Below, piece after piece: positions 23,958 through 35,800 of a stretch of DNA of 64,000 nt; position 1 is the first letter of the stretch; every line of letters begins with the position of its first letter. The notes beneath the pieces are model-generated. The model did no database searches. It saw only the letters and a list, made by a program, of their open reading frames with translations, and was not told where the DNA came from. A program made the translations under genes and the position numbers. Source of the DNA: Mucidula mucida (Eukaryota; Basidiomycota; Agaricomycetes; Agaricales; Physalacriaceae); NCBI GenBank assembly GCA_015501055.1, contig JADNYV010000151.1, positions 1 to 64,000 of the forward strand, given 5' to 3'.

Positions 23958-24068
23958 GTGCCTATTTGTTCAGGTTGCATCTTTCGCTCAATCGAAAGTC
24001 TCTTGTACCAGAGCAGTCGCAGTTCTAACCAGTCAGGCTACCGTTTGCATCATTACATCTACCAGTCG
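23958..24068 (+). repeat. Right direct repeat flanking AAA-ATPase-like copy C
   Basis: It is collinear with about 20,833-20,935 (GGTGCCTATTTGTTCAGG, CTCAATCGAAAGTCTCTTGT, TTACATCTACCAGTCGA). The pair brackets the SDR remnant and copy C. Confidence 0.55.
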
Positions 24069-24109
24069 AGCTCTATGCCTCTAGGATGCCTTCCCTATCT
24101 GCCTCAGGT

Positions 24110-24390
24110 ATAAATGCAGTAGACCACTTACCCAAAAGGCTGTATCCTATCCTCGGGTTGCAGGACACACTCTGATCAGATAGACTTTGCTGTCCCCGCG
24201 AGAAGGGTAATCGTATAGAGTACTCAATCGTCCATCTTGGTGTACCATGAGATCCGTCCCGGCGAATACATGACTATACTTGCACGGCCCCGCGGTCTTG
24301 GAAGCTGACAGGAAGCTTCCACCGCGCCACGATATTTCGCGAAGCAACAGATCATTTGGAGCCGTTCAACTAATTGCCTTCTCCTCTCCC
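24110..24390 (+). pseudogene. Remnant of the cassette's small downstream ORF
   Basis: It aligns with the reverse strand of about 7,376-7,130: GGTATAAATG, GGTTGCAGGACACACTCTGA, CCCGCGGTCTTGG and CGCCACGATATTTCGCGAAG. The start codon position reads ATA and a stop follows, so it is broken here. It extends homology between the B and C segments well past the AAA-ATPase-like gene. Confidence 0.5.
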
Positions 24391-24667
24391 TATATGCTCC
24401 AGCTGACAGAAGTCAAGGGGAGTATGGTTCGAAGATGCACAGTAAATGAGGTTTTAAGCATCTCTTCTTCTTCCTTACGGAGGGTACGACTGAGTGAACA
24501 CGAAGTGATGGCATCAAACCGATACTTGAATTCGATGTCAAGCGCCACAAAGATCGGAATAACACCTCGCTCCCGCATCAAGCCGCTATAGTACAGTTGA
24601 TGGAACAGAATTAGATATACGATGAATAGTATGGTATTGATATGAAGCACTAAGCCGTGTATGTTGA

Positions 24668-25381
24668 TCATAACCTGGGCGGCCTGCCCCGCTCGCGTCT
24701 AATATCCGGAACGCCGTCCAGGACATTCGTCTCCGCCTCTCCCTCCTCCTCTGTGGTCACTGGTAAAGTCGGACTGCCCGCCATCTGCAAATGACACTTT
24801 TCCTCTACAAGCTTAAACCCAGACCCGGCGCCGCTGTCCTCCGACGCAGACCTCTGCCTCCGTCGCGCGCCACGTGTGAATTTCTCTTTTGGACCTGGAT
24901 GCATGAAAGATGCGGCACATTGGGGACAGCAAGGCCTCAAAGGGACTTCGAGCTCGTCGTCATCGTCGTGTTCGCGCCCGAGGAACGGAATGGATGCGAG
25001 AAAAGAGTTGGATCGACCCCGGAGAACACTCGCGCGGGGAGAAGAGGGTGGGGAGCGGACGACGGGAGGATCAGAGGGTTTTTCGAAAGAGACTTGGCGG
25101 TGGTGATGATGGTGGGCGTAGAAGCAGCTCTTTGAGGGGGACGCACTCGTGCTCGCGCTCCTCCGGGGTTTGTGGGGGATGAGTACACACGCGTCACTGA
25201 AGCGAACGAGGTGATTGTATGGGTCGCCGTCTTCGCTGCAGGTGGGAACCGCAATGGCTATAGGAATTGGGGAGCATGTCACGGAGGGCGGGGGCGGTGT
25301 GGGAGGAGAGTCGGAGGAAGAGGAAGAAGCGGAGGAGGAGCTGGAGGCAGTCCAGGATAGAGAGCGAAAGTTGAAAGGCAT
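24668..25381 (-). CDS. Conserved basidiomycete hypothetical protein, low-complexity
   Basis: A single open frame of 237 residues starts MPFNFRSLSWTASSSSS. After a Ser/Pro-rich leader comes PYNHLVRFSDACVLIPHKPR, a short block I associate with a conserved Agaricomycete hypothetical family. A Ser/Pro region with a His run, acidic HDDDDELEVPL and a CCPQC motif (about 155-160) follow. No enzyme domain is seen and most of the chain should be disordered. Opposite-strand frames here are GC-rich shadows. The function is unknown. Confidence 0.55.
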   Translation of the reverse strand: MPFNFRSLSWTASSSSSASSSSSDSPPTPPPPSVTCSPIPIAIAVPTCSEDGDPYNHLVRFSDACVLIPHKPRRSASTSASPSKSCFYAHHHHHRQVSFEKPSDPPVVRSPPSSPRASVLRGRSNSFLASIPFLGREHDDDDELEVPLRPCCPQCAASFMHPGPKEKFTRGARRRQRSASEDSGAGSGFKLVEEKCHLQMAGSPTLPVTTEEEGEAETNVLDGVPDIRRERGRPPRL

Positions 25382-26746
25382 GGAAGATGATTGTGAGAAG
25401 GAAAACAGCTTTTAGAGCATCCATGGGTAACGGATCGATCACAAGGTCACACACCTGACCGAGGCATGTCTGGGCCTGACGTAACCGGTGATCGACGTTC
25501 TTGTCGAGACGACCATTTCCCAGTGCCCGTAGTTCAAAACACTCAATCTTCTGTAAACACCTTCCACGACGACCTCCCTTTAGTCTCGTACAATCCGTCG
25601 GAACCGGCGTCATATCCTCAATCCAGCCTCAATCCTCCCAATCCACATCCTCGCATCCCGCAACGCAGACCCGGCGTCTTCGTTCCCGTCGCCCGGAGCT
25701 TGATCTTCAGCGCCTACCACACCGCCACATTACCATCGCCGCGACTCGTCCCCGTCCTATGTGACTTTCATTCCGCCTGCAAACGGAAGAGCAATCCCAT
25801 CGGAGCGAGGCAACACGCACAAGTCGCGCGCGCAATGGTTTCTTTTCTAGACAGTGCACGGCGAGTGTATCGTTCAAAGACGCAAAAGCGTGCGCGACGC
25901 CAAAGACCTACGGTATCCCCTTTAGTTTGCTATTGATATTACCTGCTCTCCCTCAGCAACGGCCTTCTCCTCCTTGGCGCTTTCGCTTTTCTCGGGGTGC
26001 GTTAGAGCCTTTTATCCAACCCCCCTCCATCCTCCGCAAACGCAAAGTCTTGTACCATCTTGGTTTTTACCTTCCGTCTCTCAGTACGTGGTTGGCAATG
26101 ACGATCTCCTGTGCATTCTCCCATCCGCGCAACTTGGGACATGTGGCTGGCCCATGCTTTCTTTGCCGCGCTATCTATAATCCCAAGCGCCCACCTCATC
26201 ACTCAACGTCTCCGGGGGGGTCCATCACGTCCATGAACAGTTTTTGACAAGTGTGGCGCTATGATTACTACCCAATGTTCCTAGCGCATACTATAATAAC
26301 CAGATTCCAGAAGCTGTATACGGATAGGGACACAAACTTAACAAGTTGACCGTAGCTCCAGACTGCTTCAGGAACGCAGAGTTTATTGAACTGTCACTGG
26401 TCCTGATCTCAATTTACAGTTCCATCTGGCGGCGGGCGCCGAGGACGACCGGGAGGGGTGTCCACGGGCCACATGGGAATGAATAGTCTAATGATTCCTA
26501 GTCAAGGTAGTTCTCTGACACCATCAAATGACATCTTCCTCAGAGTAACTAGCTGCTCGTGAACGTTACTGCGTCTATCCATATGTCGCTCCTCATCCAT
26601 GAGCACTATGATGCCTTTATCAGAGCCTCTACTCCCGCATCTACCAACATACTTGTCTCGCTCTCTTTGTCCTCTCGACAAGAAAAGCAGTTCCTAGACC
26701 GAGGTCGTCTCCAGTACAAGAAAACCCATAGAAGCTTTAGCTTGGA
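25382..26746. other. Intergenic region
   Basis: Pro/Arg-rich short frames at 25,466-26,247 look like compositional noise. I found no family signature and no consistent splice pattern. Confidence 0.4.
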
Positions 26747-29519
26747 CTACAAGAACCCTGCACTATAAAATCCCGCCGTCGTATCCGTATTCCAATTGCT
26801 CCAACTGCTGTTCGAAACCTTTAGTACAAAAAGTTTTATCAATTTAGCGACTATTCGCTCACCTATACCAGTCCTCCCCAAGGACCGCATTACTAGGCGG
26901 CATCAGCCACATCGACAAGTCCTCCTTCTCAAACAGCGACATATCCGCAGCGACCTGCGCGTACCCCGGCGACCCGGCCGCAGGAAAATGCAACATACCA
27001 AGATCAAGTTGTTGCGCACTTGTCGAGCCTGGTAGGTATCCCGAAGACGCCGTAAAGTCGTCCAAAGTCGTCGGAGGGGGCGGAGTTATGTCTGCTATCG
27101 GAAGTCCAGCAGACAATTCCTGGAGATTTATGCTTTGTTCGCCGACAATCAGCTAAAGGATGCAGAAAGAAGAAAAGAAGGCTACATAAGGCGATCACAC
27201 ATGCGGAATCTGAAAGGAGAATCAGCAGTGAAAAATCTCAACGTTTAACGGAACATTACTTCTTGGCGCCGTTTTGAAGTACGGTGAAACATGTGCACAG
27301 GTCCTCGAGGTCCCTATTTAGAGGTAACTGACCAGGCCGTATCCGCACCGTATGCCACATGTTCAGTATGATCACTGTCCCCGCAGCAAAGATAGACATC
27401 TGAGAACAGGTCAGCAAAGTTGTAAAAAGGGGACGCGTCCTCGTACATTTGGCACCAAACTTAGTACCGGACACGTCTTCAACAAGACATCCACCAGACG
27501 AATACAAGACCGTGCAGCATTCGTGCATATGGCGAGAGAAGGAAGAGACAGTCGGGAGTTGGTGTGGATGAATGGGCGATGGATGTGCATCTGCATGTTG
27601 TAATATGACATGTGCAGGATGCACGACGACTGGAAATACTCCCCAGGCTGCAAATTGGGATCCCAGCGTACTGAGAGGATTGGATTAGTGATAACCAAAA
27701 GATTGAATCCTAGAAACGTACAATGACTGGGTAGAGAGCTGTACCAAGAATTGAGCATGGAGTCGAGGAAGGAGATGTTACTGTCTATCCAGTTCCCGCG
27801 CATTCCCGCAGCCTCTTGCGACTTGCGAGTACCGAAAAGCGTCTGAAAAGCAAATGACAGAATATGTGAGAGCTTGATGTACGCTAGAAAGGCTTCTATC
27901 TTCGCCGGCTTGTCTGGCGGCTGCTTAAAGTCTGTCTTCGGATTGCCCGTCTCCCAGTATTCCTCGTCACATGCGAGTGGGTACTCCACATCGTAACTGC
28001 AATTAAATTTGTGATGGGCAGAGAAATGCCAAAGCGGCACTCACTCTTCCTCGCGTAGTTGACACGGCCGACCATGGTACAAGCTGACGTTGCGGTCCAG
28101 GACGAACGCCGCCCAGAACACCCGTTTCCTCATTTCAGTTTGCACGGTAGGAGTCTCCACTGGACGATGTCGGTGTAGTCCCAGTTCAATAGCACACCGC
28201 ATGGCTTCACCGGTAGTCAACCAGAGGGCTTGAGGGGCGGATGTGGCCAGAGTAAATTGGGCCCTCAGCTGCAGAATCTTGATTAGGAAACGCCATCTAA
28301 CCGCAGCGAAGAACGTACACAGTAAAACTGCACATCATACAAGCACGGCGAATCAAAAAAGGAACGTGTTGCCATCGTCGTTTGCACAAACCACTTCCAG
28401 CCGGCAGAATGCTCGGATTGCGGAACTCCATTTTTTTCAAGGAAGACACGGGGGTCTGACGAAGTCTGGGAGGCGATAGCACACAGCATCAAGAGCACCC
28501 TTGCAAAGCTCGTGTTGACGTGGTGCAAACCGGACTCTACGTCTCGTCTAAACGTTGCTTCATGTAAAAGAGGAAGATACGCGGGCACAAATTGAAAGTA
28601 CAAATCGAGGAGGTTGTCCATGAGATCGGCGGGAGGAAAAGAAAAAGAGGGATGGGCGATTGTATCCAATTCCCACTAAACGGATAAGCAGGTGCGCAAA
28701 GACGCGTGAAGATAACATACAGGATGTAACTCCCAGCCGTTCTGAGACCACCGCGCCTCGCCCTTCGCCATCATCATTTTCCACATGAAATGCATATTGC
28801 TTGATGGGCCGAAAAACCGGTCTGTCTTGGTGTCGACGAGCGAAAAATTCTTCATGTCTTCCACCAATGCATCGTCATCCGGATCAGTCGCGGGAGGTTG
28901 CTCGGTCGTGTCTTGTGAAGAAGGCGCCACACCGCCAGAGCTCGGTGAGGATGCCAAGGAATCCAAATCGCGTATTCTAAGAGGGATAAAGGGCATGCTA
29001 GTGAGTAACGAGGAAGCTTACCGGGCATGCGCCTGAGCCAGGGACTCTTCAAGCTCTTTGACGCGTTCTCGTAGGGTCGTAACATGCGTTGCTCTAATCG
29101 ATGAAAGAGCGGGAAATATGAAGAATTATCGGAACGTACAGGTCTTTCTTTCCGCGCTTCTACTTGGACATTGCTCGTCAACAGTTGTCGTTCAATGGAG
29201 AATCAAAAACCTACCTGTGGTGGAGTATCATGACTGCACGGGATGCCACTTTGCCGACAATTCTTGCATTGACCATCTGGAGCTGTAAGACTATCGCCTT
29301 GAGGGTTGTATCAGCCTCTGTTGCGAAAGGCTATATATAAACTAACATTTCACTACAGTGTTATGAGTCTATAAACGCCTCTACACTGCACAGATGCACA
29401 CCTTTCTTCCTTCTGCAGGCGTCGCAGCTTCCTGGGATGCGTTTCCAAGTCTTTTGCGGTTTCCCTACTCGTAGGCTGCTTGTACCTGCTCCGGTATCAC
29501 TGTGTTCGTCGGAAGACAT
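26747..29519 (-). CDS. Zn(II)2Cys6 fungal transcription factor 1
   Basis: Start at 29519 (MSSDEHSDTGAGTSSLRVGK). The zinc cluster CDACRRKK-VKC-DSLTAPDGQCKNCRQSGIPC is assembled from exon 1 (29519-29402), a 6-nt microexon (29352-29347) and an exon starting at 29297. Its spacing is CX2CX6CX9CX2CX6C, the binuclear cluster that binds DNA. A coiled linker (LRERVKELEESL) follows, then RFFGPSSNMHFMWKMM, and a fungal-specific middle-homology region (PF04082-type) with LLHEATFRRDVESGLHH, AIELGLHRHR, KRVFWAAFVLDRNVSLYHGRP and LDSMLNSWYSSLPS. The C-terminus carries MSLFEKEDLSMWL. A last exon beyond an apparent stop is supported by paralogy (SSWSNWN..TAGFYSAGFL, ending at 26747). The target genes are unknown. 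It lies 188 bp downstream of factor 2 on the same strand; the two are tandem paralogs. Confidence 0.85.
29347..29352 (-). other. 6-nt microexon in transcription factor 1
   Basis: TGAAAT on the coding strand is flanked by CTGTAG and GTTAGT. The introns are 29401-29353 (49 nt) and 29346-29298 (49 nt). It supplies Val-Lys and the first base of the third zinc-cluster Cys. Confidence 0.75.
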
Positions 29520-29706
29520 GTCGTGGTTCCGTTAAGAGAGGATGATGATCGGTATCAGTCGCACGGCGCGTCCTAGTTGCGTCCTAGGTATTCGTCAGCG
29601 GTCACGCTCTAACCATACCGCGAGGTGAGATTACGGTCACGCTATAGATTTCGTGTACGTGCCGAGGAACATAATCTACCTAGTAATACATTGGTACGAT
29701 ATCTTT

Positions 29707-32524
29707 CTAATATAGAGTCCGTTTGCCAGCATCATAGAATCCTGTCCTCGCGTACTCATTCCAATCGGTCCAGCTGCCAAATTGATTAGAGAGATCAAAC
29801 CAACAGCAAAGCTCGTAAAACTGACCTGGATGCCATGACTTCGGTCCCCGGTAGGCTACTCATCCACATCATAACATCATCCTCTTCAAAGAGAGACATG
29901 TCAGCATCGCAGGAGAATATCCCGACGCTGTCTCCTCAGAGTCTAGTTCCGCAGGCCTTCGCTGCATACCGAAAAGTGTCGGATCCAAGATAGAGATGTC
30001 AAAGGTCGCGCTGGGAGCCGAAACGTAACCTGAAGGAGCCTTGTGGAATACATCGGGCAGGAAGGGTCTACACGTGCTGGAATTGGAAGACCATTTGAGA
30101 GCTCTCGCAGACTCAACCTATCGGGGATTGGACTTTAGGGCTTCAATCCCACAAAGGAGATATGTTACGCACATGAGTCGATGGCACATGCGGTACCTAC
30201 GATGTGGGATGAACAGGTGTTTTGAGAGACGATGCTACGGGACGCTTACTGCTTTGCACCTTCTTGAAGCAGGTTCAAGCACCTACAGAGATCTTCTCCG
30301 TCTTTTTGAAGCGGCGGTTGTCCTGGGCGTGTACGCACGGTACGCCACATATTCATGATGATAATCGTCCCCGCCGAGAATATGGCCATCTAAGGTAAAC
30401 TCCGGTCAATGCACCAGAGCTACCCAATGAGAAGAACACCGACGTTTGGGATCAAACTCAGCACAGGACTTGTAGCCAACAATAGCTCCACCAGTCGAAT
30501 ACATGATCGTGCAGCATTAGTACAGATTGCCTGCGAAGGCAGCGCAAGAGGCGATGCTCTATGCACAAAGGGACGATGGACATGCATTTGGAGATCATAG
30601 TAGACCATGTATAACTTTGCTGAGTGTTGAAACCATTCGCCGGGTTCAGCTTGAGGGTCCCAGCGCACTAGACGAGAAACATCAGATCACGGAAGAGGAG
30701 AATGCACGCAGGCATACAGTGACTTGGGATGCCGTTATACCACGAATTAAGCATCGAGTCGATGACGGCGACGGTATTCTCAATCCAGCTACCCTTCAAG
30801 CCGGCAGCCTCTTGCGACTTGCGGATACCGTAAAGTGTACGCATCATGAAGGATATTATATGGCAGAGTTTGATGTATTGCGCAAACGCCTCCGCTTTAC
30901 TGGGCTTCCCAGGTGGCTGCTTGAAATCTGTAGCAGGATTTCCAGTATCCCAGTACTCATCGTCGCACTGTAACGGATATTCTACGTCAAAGCTGAGATT
31001 CGTTGTGAGTGCAATTGGCGCAAAAATCAGAGACATTTACGCTCACTCCTCATCTCTAATCATGAATGGGCGGCCTTGATAAAGACTACAGTGGCGGTCG
31101 ATTATGAAAGCGCTCCAGAAAACACGTTTCTTGAGTTCAGTTTCGACAGTTGGCGGACCTGGACGGTGTCGATGTAGGCCGAGTTCTATGGCATACCGCA
31201 CAGCGATTCCAACCATCGTCCATGTCGCTTGGGGGGCTGATGTCCCAAGCAAGTACTGCGATGCAAGCTAAACATTAACCCGATCAGCTCTAATGTCGAA
31301 GGCGCTGCTAAAGATGAAAAACTTACGATACAGTACTGAACATCATAGATGCTCGGGTTTTCAAAAAGGGAGCGAGAACGCGTCATTGTTTGAGAATACC
31401 ATTTCCACCCGGCGGATTGCACCGCGTCAGGCTCGTTCTCAAGAAAGACGCGAGGATCCGAAGAGCCACGCGAGGCAACGGCGCAGACCATCAAGACGAC
31501 AGCACCAAAACTCGTATCCAGATGGTGTAGGCCTGAGGCCACATCCCGCCTAAACGTCGGTTCGTGAAGGAGTATCATGTAAACAGGAAGATATAGGAAG
31601 TAGAAATTTATCAAATCCTCCAAAAGATCTTCCGATGGAAAGATGAAATTGGGGTGTACGATGGACTTGGCTTCCCACTATCAAAAGTGTTAGCATGGTA
31701 GGCGACATGTGAACCAACGCGTACAGAATGCATAGTCAAAATGTTGTAGTCTTCAATGTCAGATGGTCTGGTGAATGCCTGCTCTCCCTTCATGGCCATC
31801 ATCTGCCAAACGAAATGGATATTGCTCGAAGGACCGAAATATCGATCAGCGATCCCTGGACCATTGATGTTGATCTTTTTCATCTCGTCCACCAGCGTTT
31901 CATGCTCTTGGTCATCGCCCTGCGGATCCTCTGTGGGCGACGAGCCCACACTGAGAGGATCCAGTATATTCGAGGAGGTTTGTTGCCTAGAAGATTTGAG
32001 TTTCGCGTCCTGGCTGACAGCAATTCTGAGGCGCACCTAGCGCGAACGAGTAAGTCTTCCAATTCCTTGACGCGTTCTTGCAGGACGGTGACTTGTCTCG
32101 AGCTATATTTGAATGGCTGTAAGTCGATTAGGAGTGAAAGGAAGGGTCGTACTAGTTCTTGATACCGCGTTTCTATCGACGCGTTAAGATTTGGGTGCAA
32201 GCGATACAACAGACGAGACGCACTTGGACAGGTATATCATGGGAGCACATGATTCCGCCCTCTCGACAATGCCTGCATTTGCCATCTACTGATGTACTAC
32301 TGTCGCCTACACGTTTTGAGACAACAGGAGAGAGAAGAAGAATCGGCGCTCACATTTAACTGCAAGGCGCATGAGAAAAAAGCCAAGGACAGATATAGTT
32401 TTGACGTACTCTTCTTCCGCCGACAAGCATCGCAGCTCTTGGGAAGTCGTGTCTTCTTGGAAGGTAGATTTGAGACCTCGGGACTAGATTTCGCACCAGG
32501 GCCAGTATCGGGAGACGAGGACAT
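29707..32524 (-). CDS. Zn(II)2Cys6 fungal transcription factor 2
   Basis: Start at 32524 (MSSSPDTGPGAKSSPEVSNL). The cluster CDACRRKK-IKC-DSSTSVDGKCRHCREGGIMC needs the 6-nt microexon at 32359-32354. A coiled linker (VLQERVKELEDLL) precedes DRYFGPSSNIHFVWQMM and the PF04082-type region: LLHEPTFRRDVASGLHHLDT, AIELGLHRHRPGPP, KKRVFWSAFIIDRHCSLYQG, DVEYPLQCDDEYWDTG, LDSMLNSWYNGIPSH and HRPFVHRASPLALPS. The C-terminal motif MSLFEEDDVMMWM matches factor 1's MSLFEKEDLSMWL, and the last exon encodes SSWTDWNEYARTGFYDAG, ending at 29707. The frames are clean. This is a paralog of factors 1 and 3, presumably nuclear and acting on a metabolic regulon that cannot be named. Confidence 0.85.
32354..32359 (-). 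other. 6-nt microexon in transcription factor 2
   Basis: TTAAAT on the coding strand, flanked by TTGCAG and GTGAGC. The introns are 32409-32360 (50 nt) and 32353-32307 (47 nt). It supplies Ile-Lys and the first base of the third Cys. Confidence 0.75.
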
Positions 32525-32868
32525 ATGTTCAGAGAAACGGCAGATAGAAGGATGGTGACTGAAGATGGCGGTTGTTTGAGGGCAAAGTCATTATCGAACG
32601 GAACCAGAGCACAAAACCTTCGGTGCCGACGCGTTACATCAAGCCTCCGCCGATCCAACTGCCGATCCCTGGCCAATCCGCGCGTGACACGAACGTGATA
32701 CTGGGTATTATTATTATTGTGAGTATTGAATACAATTGGTTTATGCGGATGAGTGTCCCAGTCTGCGTGTAATGCTACTAATAATGATGAACGGCAGAGT
32801 ATGATGTCCGCTATATGTACGACAAAGCAAAACCAAAAGAAAGTCGACGAAATGAGAGATCCAAAATA

Positions 32869-35800
32869 CTACATCCCCGGTTTCCAACTCGAAGGCGGAG
32901 CCCCGCCACGCCTTTTACCACCACTGGGACTATGTTGATGCCCGTGCTGTTTCGCAGGACTTGCGGGTTGACTGACTGTCCTTGATCGAGACCCTCCCTT
33001 TGGAGGGGGTCCCTTGGAGATATTCCCACTCTGTTGCTGTTGAGGAATGGGAGGCATCGGTGGAAAGTAAGCTGAGCTCTGGCGACCTCGGTTGTCGCCA
33101 CCACCACCGTACGCGCTCCGAGAACCTATACCACCGCCGTACATGGATTGCGACGAACCCCAGCCACCACCACCGCCACCATACTCGCTTCGTGCGCCAC
33201 TCGGTCCTCCGTACATTGACTGGCTACCCCAACCGCCTCCGCCTCCTCCATACACACTCCCGGCAGTAGAGAACGCAACCGCTGAGCTACGTTCCCATTC
33301 CTCTGCTGCTGCTGCCATGGCCTGCTGCGCCACCGCAATTTGATATGCCTGTTTCGCGTACATCATCGCCTGCTGATGCGCTGCGAAAAATGCCGGATCT
33401 CCAGGAGGCGGCATGAATTGGGCAGGATTTATCATCGGAGTCCCAGTCATCATCTGAGGATTCATCGGCATCATTTGCGACATGTTCATCTGGGGCATGT
33501 TCATAGGCATATTCATCATCGGCATAGGCCAGCCCGGCTGAGCAAACATGGCACTACTCATGCGTCCTTGATTGACAGGCGTGTCTTCGTCATCGTCAAC
33601 GAGAGGTCCTCGGCCGTTAACGACATTGCCCAACTGGTAAAGTTTGTCAGTCAGTTCATTCACCAAGGCAACTGACGCATACCTCTATCGAAGCCTTCGC
33701 TTCGTTCCTCCTTCGCTCAAGCTCCTTCTTCTGCTTGTCCTGTCCCTTATCCTCAAAGCTCACACTCCGCTGCTTAGAATGTCCAGTCACGCTGCTTGCG
33801 ATATCGCTCCCATCATTGGGCGTCAACGGTTGACGGCCACTGCTTGAATCACCCGTGGAACTCGCAGGACTCGTAAACGGCTTCACGGGCATCAACTGCA
33901 TCATCGACGTACTGCGCGGACGAGGTACTATCGTGGTATCAGCTGGTTGAGGCCTTGCCTGCGCTCGGCCAACATCCATCGTGGAGGAGCTACCCGGCAT
34001 GACGATGCTGTTGCGCTGACGAGGAAGATCAGACGTCGAGGAAGGACCTGTTAGCGCGGGTCGTTGTCGGGGGGCATCAAATGTCGAAGATGGACTAGTC
34101 GCAGTGGTGCGCGGCTTAGGCGCCACCATCGGTAGCTTCATAGCGCTACGCTGCGATATCGGAGTACCCACAGGCATCTTGCGCGGAGCGAAAAACGAAG
34201 TCGTTACGGGTGTGGGACTTGTAGACGTTCTCGAGGACACGGTCGATGCACTGGCAGAGCTGGTCCCACTACTCATACTCTCGGTAACACTTGCCGGCGA
34301 CTGGCGGGGCTTCGTGAGTAGCGGAGAAGGAACTGGAGGTAAGGCGGGCGCTGGGGAACCACTTGGAACCATAGAAGCACTCCTCTGCCTAGTATCGGCC
34401 AGAGTATCACCCAGGCTGACGGATAATTTGTGCTGCGGTCGAGATGTAACAGCGAATGATGGCGCGGGTGTCCTTCGTTTGATAGGAATAGGTTTAAAGG
34501 ACGAGGTGACCTCTGGCTGCTTCTCTTGCTCCTCCGGTTTCTTTTCTTCCTCCTCACTGGGGTCGCTCTCGCCATTCATGCTAATCAATCTGATTCCACC
34601 GCCAAGCATCAATGCTAGATCGTCCATCCTATCTGAGGCCGGGCTCAAAGCTCTTGGGGGAGACTTATCGCTCGACGTTCTGCGATGCCCAACCGCTCTA
34701 CTGGATCCTGAGGGCGACACGGTCTCCGGAACCGCTGCGACTGCCTTTAACCTCTCAGCAAGGCCGGGCCTTGGGCTAACGGGAGAGCCGATGTTCACTC
34801 CCGAGTCCTGCCTTGCTGGATCCCGCCTCAACGTAGACGTTGTCAAAACTTCTCGACTGGGTTCCTTCCGTAGTGGCGTCCGTCCTAACGCATGCCGCAT
34901 TTCAGGAGAAGCCATCTCGTCAGGACTCAGTGTGCGAGGAATGACCGAAACCAGGTCAGAATCCTTCCTAGTCGGTGCAGTCCTTTTGACCAGCTCAGGG
35001 CTCTTCCTGAGCGCGTTCGCTGACGTGTCAATGGGAGCAAGTCCTGCGGATGCCTTTACCGGTGATCCAGGGGGGCTCACAAATTTGGCGGGAGGACTCT
35101 GGGAAACTATTCCGCCTGAAAGTAACGTCGACCCAGGTGTGAACCCGGCATTCGACGAGGAAGCTGCCGCAGTGCTAAATTTCGGCGGCTGTCCCACGAG
35201 TGAGTTAATGTCGATCAACGGCTTTGACGGATTGGATCGGTTAGACCGGTTAGAGTTATTGGACATTGCGCTTCCAGGTCGGCGTGGTGGTACCAGTCTC
35301 GCCAATGGCGCGTCGTCGTCGGAATCTGACGAAGAGCTATCAGAATTGGACGCCAGCGTGCTTCTACGAGGTTCGTCTGAAATAGACGGGGTCACATGGG
35401 GGAATCAAGCATGCAGGCAAAAATTCGTACCTCGTTTGACCGTGGGATTGGAAACAGTAAATCCTTCTCTAACATGACGCGATGGTCGCGCGTTGTCTGA
35501 TCTTGACGTGAGTGATATATTGCAAAGATGCTCCACGGAAAAACACACCAGCAATTCCGACGGCTCGCTGTGCAGCTGGGCTCGGCGCCAGGGCACTTGT
35601 AGAATGACTCGCGCGCTGTCTGGGAGAACGCGGCGTTATCGTCGGCGCGTCCTCGTCATCACGACTTCCATGCCCCATTTCTGAACGCGTGTTGGAAATG
35701 TACTTTTGGTTCCCAGACCTCCTCTGAGTAACGGTCCGCTTCCTCGACAACGAGGCTTCGTCCTGTCCATAATCGTCGTCACTCTCTTCTTCTTCTTCCT

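Larger units (their letters stand above)
23441..24667. other. Intergenic region downstream of copy C
   Basis: No full gene is seen. About 23,440-24,075 is extra sequence relative to the copy B downstream region. About 24,110-24,390 is the remnant described separately. Confidence 0.4.

Noticed and set aside
24791..25182. Arg/Gly-rich + strand frames
   Set aside because: They are shadows of the low-complexity minus-strand gene at 24,668-25,381.
25466..26247. Pro/Arg-rich + strand frames as a gene
   Set aside because: There is no conserved motif, weak start context and no splice support; composition alone explains them.
34104..35477. 457-residue + strand frame
   Set aside because: It lies antisense to the Ser/Pro-rich exon of the disordered protein, whose composition keeps the opposite strand open. 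It has no domain, and the minus-strand model splices consistently.
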